A DNA stretch of 64,000 nucleotides from Cercospora beticola (Eukaryota > Ascomycota > Dothideomycetes > Mycosphaerellales > Mycosphaerellaceae): NCBI RefSeq assembly GCF_033473495.1, contig NC_088942.1, forward strand, positions 620,001 through 684,000. The letters are read 5' to 3'. Both the position numbers and the translations under genes were made by a program. Under the pieces are notes generated by a model that did not search any database, was not told the origin of the DNA, and saw nothing but the letters and a program-made list of their open reading frames with translations. Of this stretch, positions 61,657 to 64,000 are shown in pieces. Numbering within the stretch: the stretch's first letter is position 1; each line of letters starts with the position of its first letter.

Positions 61657-62178
61657 TATTAAATATAGGGGTCTAACCTATCTAGGTATAGCGGAATAAG
61701 GCAAAGTAAAACCCTCCGATATAAGTAGTTAGAGAGGCTTAGGTTACTATCTACTATAAGCTTATAAAGAAATACCCTCTACTAAGAATTCCTAAAGCCT
61801 AAGGCACTACTTGCCCGAAGTCTAACTATTAGATAGAGAGATATAGTATCTATAGAATCTTAAATCGTAATACTCCCTCTAATAGCCTATCTCTTAATAG
61901 CTAGTTACCTTTCCTTAGTCTTATTCTCTATTATAGCAAAGGCTCTTACCTTACCTATATCTCTAAAAGCTAAGACTATACTTCTTATAGGTTCTAGATA
62001 CTAATAGCTTAATAGCAAGTATCCCTTCCCTTAATATAGAGTATACTACCTAGCTTTAAATAACTCTAAGTTATCTATCCTCTTTCTTTTTTATTATTAT
62101 CTCTATATAGCTCTTATAGTATAAGCTAAATACTCTAATCCTCTCTCTAGTTTAGGTTGCCTAGGTATCTCTACTTCT
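61657..62178 (-). repeat. 3' LTR of the third family
   Basis: Matches 60,994-61,514 in reverse complement and the LTR at 63,799 onward in direct orientation. The outer limit beyond 62,178 is uncertain because the plus-orientation copy is truncated there. Confidence 0.7.
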
Positions 62179-63798
62179 TTCTCTTCTAGAATAGAAAGGA
62201 TATTATTAGGTAATAAGTATAGTTAGGTATCTATAGTATCTCTAATAGATAACTAAGATTTAGGTAGGCTACTAAGTAGAACTTAGATTCTATTCTTAGG
62301 TTTAACTACCTCTACTATTACTAGCTAGGCCTCCCTTATCTTCTTCCTAAGTAATAGTAAGCTAGACTATACTTATAATATACTCTATAAACTTATTATT
62401 TAAAAGGTAAAGTACTACTATACTAGTTTCCTTCCTAATACTTTATTATCCTTATACTTCTTTTTTAGCTCTTACTAGATAGCCTTTACTATCTCTTTCT
62501 CTAATACTACCTCTTTATCCTCTTTACTAATATAAAGCTAAATCTAGTAGATTGCTTTATAGTTTGCCTTATTAGTTATTAGGGCAGACGTTAAGGTCTT
62601 AATAGTTAAGTATAGGTCTTTTTCTTTAAGGAATATAGCTATCTTTCTAAACTATTATTCTAAGTTCTCTTTAGAGAGTACTAGATATAGTCTCTTTACT
62701 AAAGTACTATTTATCTTATTTTATTCCTATTAAGCTTATCTTCTAAAGAGTTAACTTTAGGTATATTTATTACTAAGTTCTTCTAACTATAGCTAAGAAA
62801 TAAATTTGTTTTATATAGTAAACTAGGACCTATATATCTTAGTATTTAGTTCTTAGTATATATATATAGATAGAAATTCCTTTATACTAGACTATCTAGT
62901 AGGGAATTAACTATACTAAGACTCCTCTCTCTTAGCTAGAGCTTATAGAACTCTATCTTCTAGGTAGCTCTAGAGTAGGTATTATACTCTAGGCCTTATA
63001 TATAGTATATATATATTAATAGCTAAAGGAGTATACCTCTCTAGTACTCTTTAGTATAGGAACCTCCTAGTACTACTATATTTATAATAAAGGTAGGTTT
63101 ATAACTCCTCTTAATCTTAAGTATATTAGTTTATCTAACTTAGCCTCTAGAGTCTAATTATCTAATCCTTCTTTAGATTCTAGAAATAGTAAGAGGTTTA
63201 GTTAGTCTCTAAAGTATTATTAGCTAATAGTAGGTCTCTCTAGAACCTACCTTATAACTATCCTCTCTAAATATAATATACCTAGTATAAACTAATCCTC
63301 TAGCCTTATAAGATCTTCCTTTAAATAGGTAGTAAGTTCTATCTATATAGCTATCTTTAGGAGACTCTTACTAACTTTAGAGAACTCTCTCTCTAATAGC
63401 CTAACTACTCTTCTAACTTTGTTCTCTTCTACTTTCTAGTAGTAGGGAAATGCTAGACTAACTCCTAGTATTATTAGACTATAACTTTTATTTACTAAGT
63501 ATCTAGCCTAGGTACCTTATAGAGTTTATTCTCTATCTTTATATAGCTATATAGTATATCCTTCTACTTAGAACTAATATATATTAGATATCCTATCTAC
63601 CTATATATACTATTCTTTCTACTATCTAGTTTATACCTATAAGACTACTCCTCTTACTTCTAACTCTTTTATAGCTTTAGATCCTACTATTGCCTTTAAG
63701 TCTCTTACTAGAGTACCTTAACTTCTACCGGGAGTACTTGCTATTATATCCTCTAGCTTCTAGCTTTCTAGCTACGATATAAACCTAGGCTTATAACC

Positions 63799-64000
63799 TA
63801 TTAAATTTAGAGGTCTAACCTATCTAGGTATAGTAGAATAAGGCAAAGTAAAACCCTCCGAAGTAAGTAGTTAGAGAGGCTTAGGTTTCTATCTACTATA
63901 AGCCTATAAAGAAATACTCTCTACTAAGAATTCCTAAAGCCTAAGGTACTACTTACCTAAAGCCTAACTATTAGATAGAGAGATATAGTATCTATAGAAT
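63799..64000 (-). repeat. 5' LTR of the third family (partial, window edge)
   Basis: Direct-orientation match to 61,657-61,860, continuing to the last base of the window. Confidence 0.75.

Larger units (their letters stand above)
61657..64000 (-). mobile_element. Short LTR element of a third family, cut by the window edge
   Basis: 3' LTR at 61,657 to at least 62,178, and 5' LTR starting at 63,799 and running off the window. Homology between them is clear for the first 200 bp (attagatagagagatatagta and neighbours). The primer-site-like ggttataagcctagg (reverse complement at 63,784-63,798) sits directly inside the 5' LTR. The interior is only about 1.6 kb, too short for a full polyprotein. On the minus strand part of it (about 63,290-63,500) is an open, charged, helical-looking frame, perhaps gag. 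This suggests a non-autonomous or internally deleted element. Confidence 0.7.

Overview
The window looks like an accessory, repeat-dominated region of a filamentous ascomycete (Pezizomycotina) genome. The evidence is short GT-AG introns of about 50-60 bp with CTAAC- or CTGAC-like branch sites, fungal-type hypothetical genes, and very strong repeat-induced point mutation (RIP). Two compartments are obvious by eye. Positions 1 to about 7,280 and about 19,060 to 64,000 are AT-rich and almost devoid of CpA/TpG dinucleotides, with TpA everywhere and no open reading frames of useful length. Between them lies an 11.7-kb island (about 7,300-19,050) of normal composition that carries all the believable genes.

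Island, left to right: a two-exon gene of a fungal family often mislabelled 'cytochrome c1' (8156-9327, +); a two-exon gene ending in a double-stranded-RNA-binding domain, possibly behind a decayed RNase III-like fold (10204-11017, +); a two-exon OTT_1508-like zinc deaminase (11849-13494, +); a CDIN1/C15orf41-like PD-(D/E)xK nuclease with N-terminal zinc fingers (14012-14890, -); a conserved-looking unknown gene with an intron and one in-frame TAG (15288-16174, -); and two weak hypothetical genes on the minus strand (17630-18124 and 18462-18947). Three of the five better-supported genes appear to act on nucleic acid.

Repeat compartment: if RIP-type TAG codons are read as former CAG or TGG, several transposons become legible. 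A Tad-like LINE (22,590-34,919, +) is split by a Gypsy LTR element on the minus strand (26,213-32,985), with 195-bp LTRs and a perfect 5-bp target duplication. A Copia element (41,363-47,492, +) has 230-bp LTRs and a perfect 5-bp duplication. A second LINE lies on the minus strand (about 47,920-52,540). A truncated, inverted second Copia copy (about 56,955-60,993, -) abuts a pair of inverted LTRs of another family. That family's other element has only about 1.6 kb between its LTRs and runs off the right edge. Two decayed copies of a DUF3435 (FluG-domain) gene with a C2H2 tail lie on the minus strand around 38.5-39.4 kb and 54.2-55.1 kb. The rest (1-6.3 kb, 19.1-22.5 kb, parts of 35-41 kb and 53-57 kb) is the same kind of mutated DNA, which I could not classify.

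All gene structures here are read by eye; introns and products are proposals, not transcript-supported facts.
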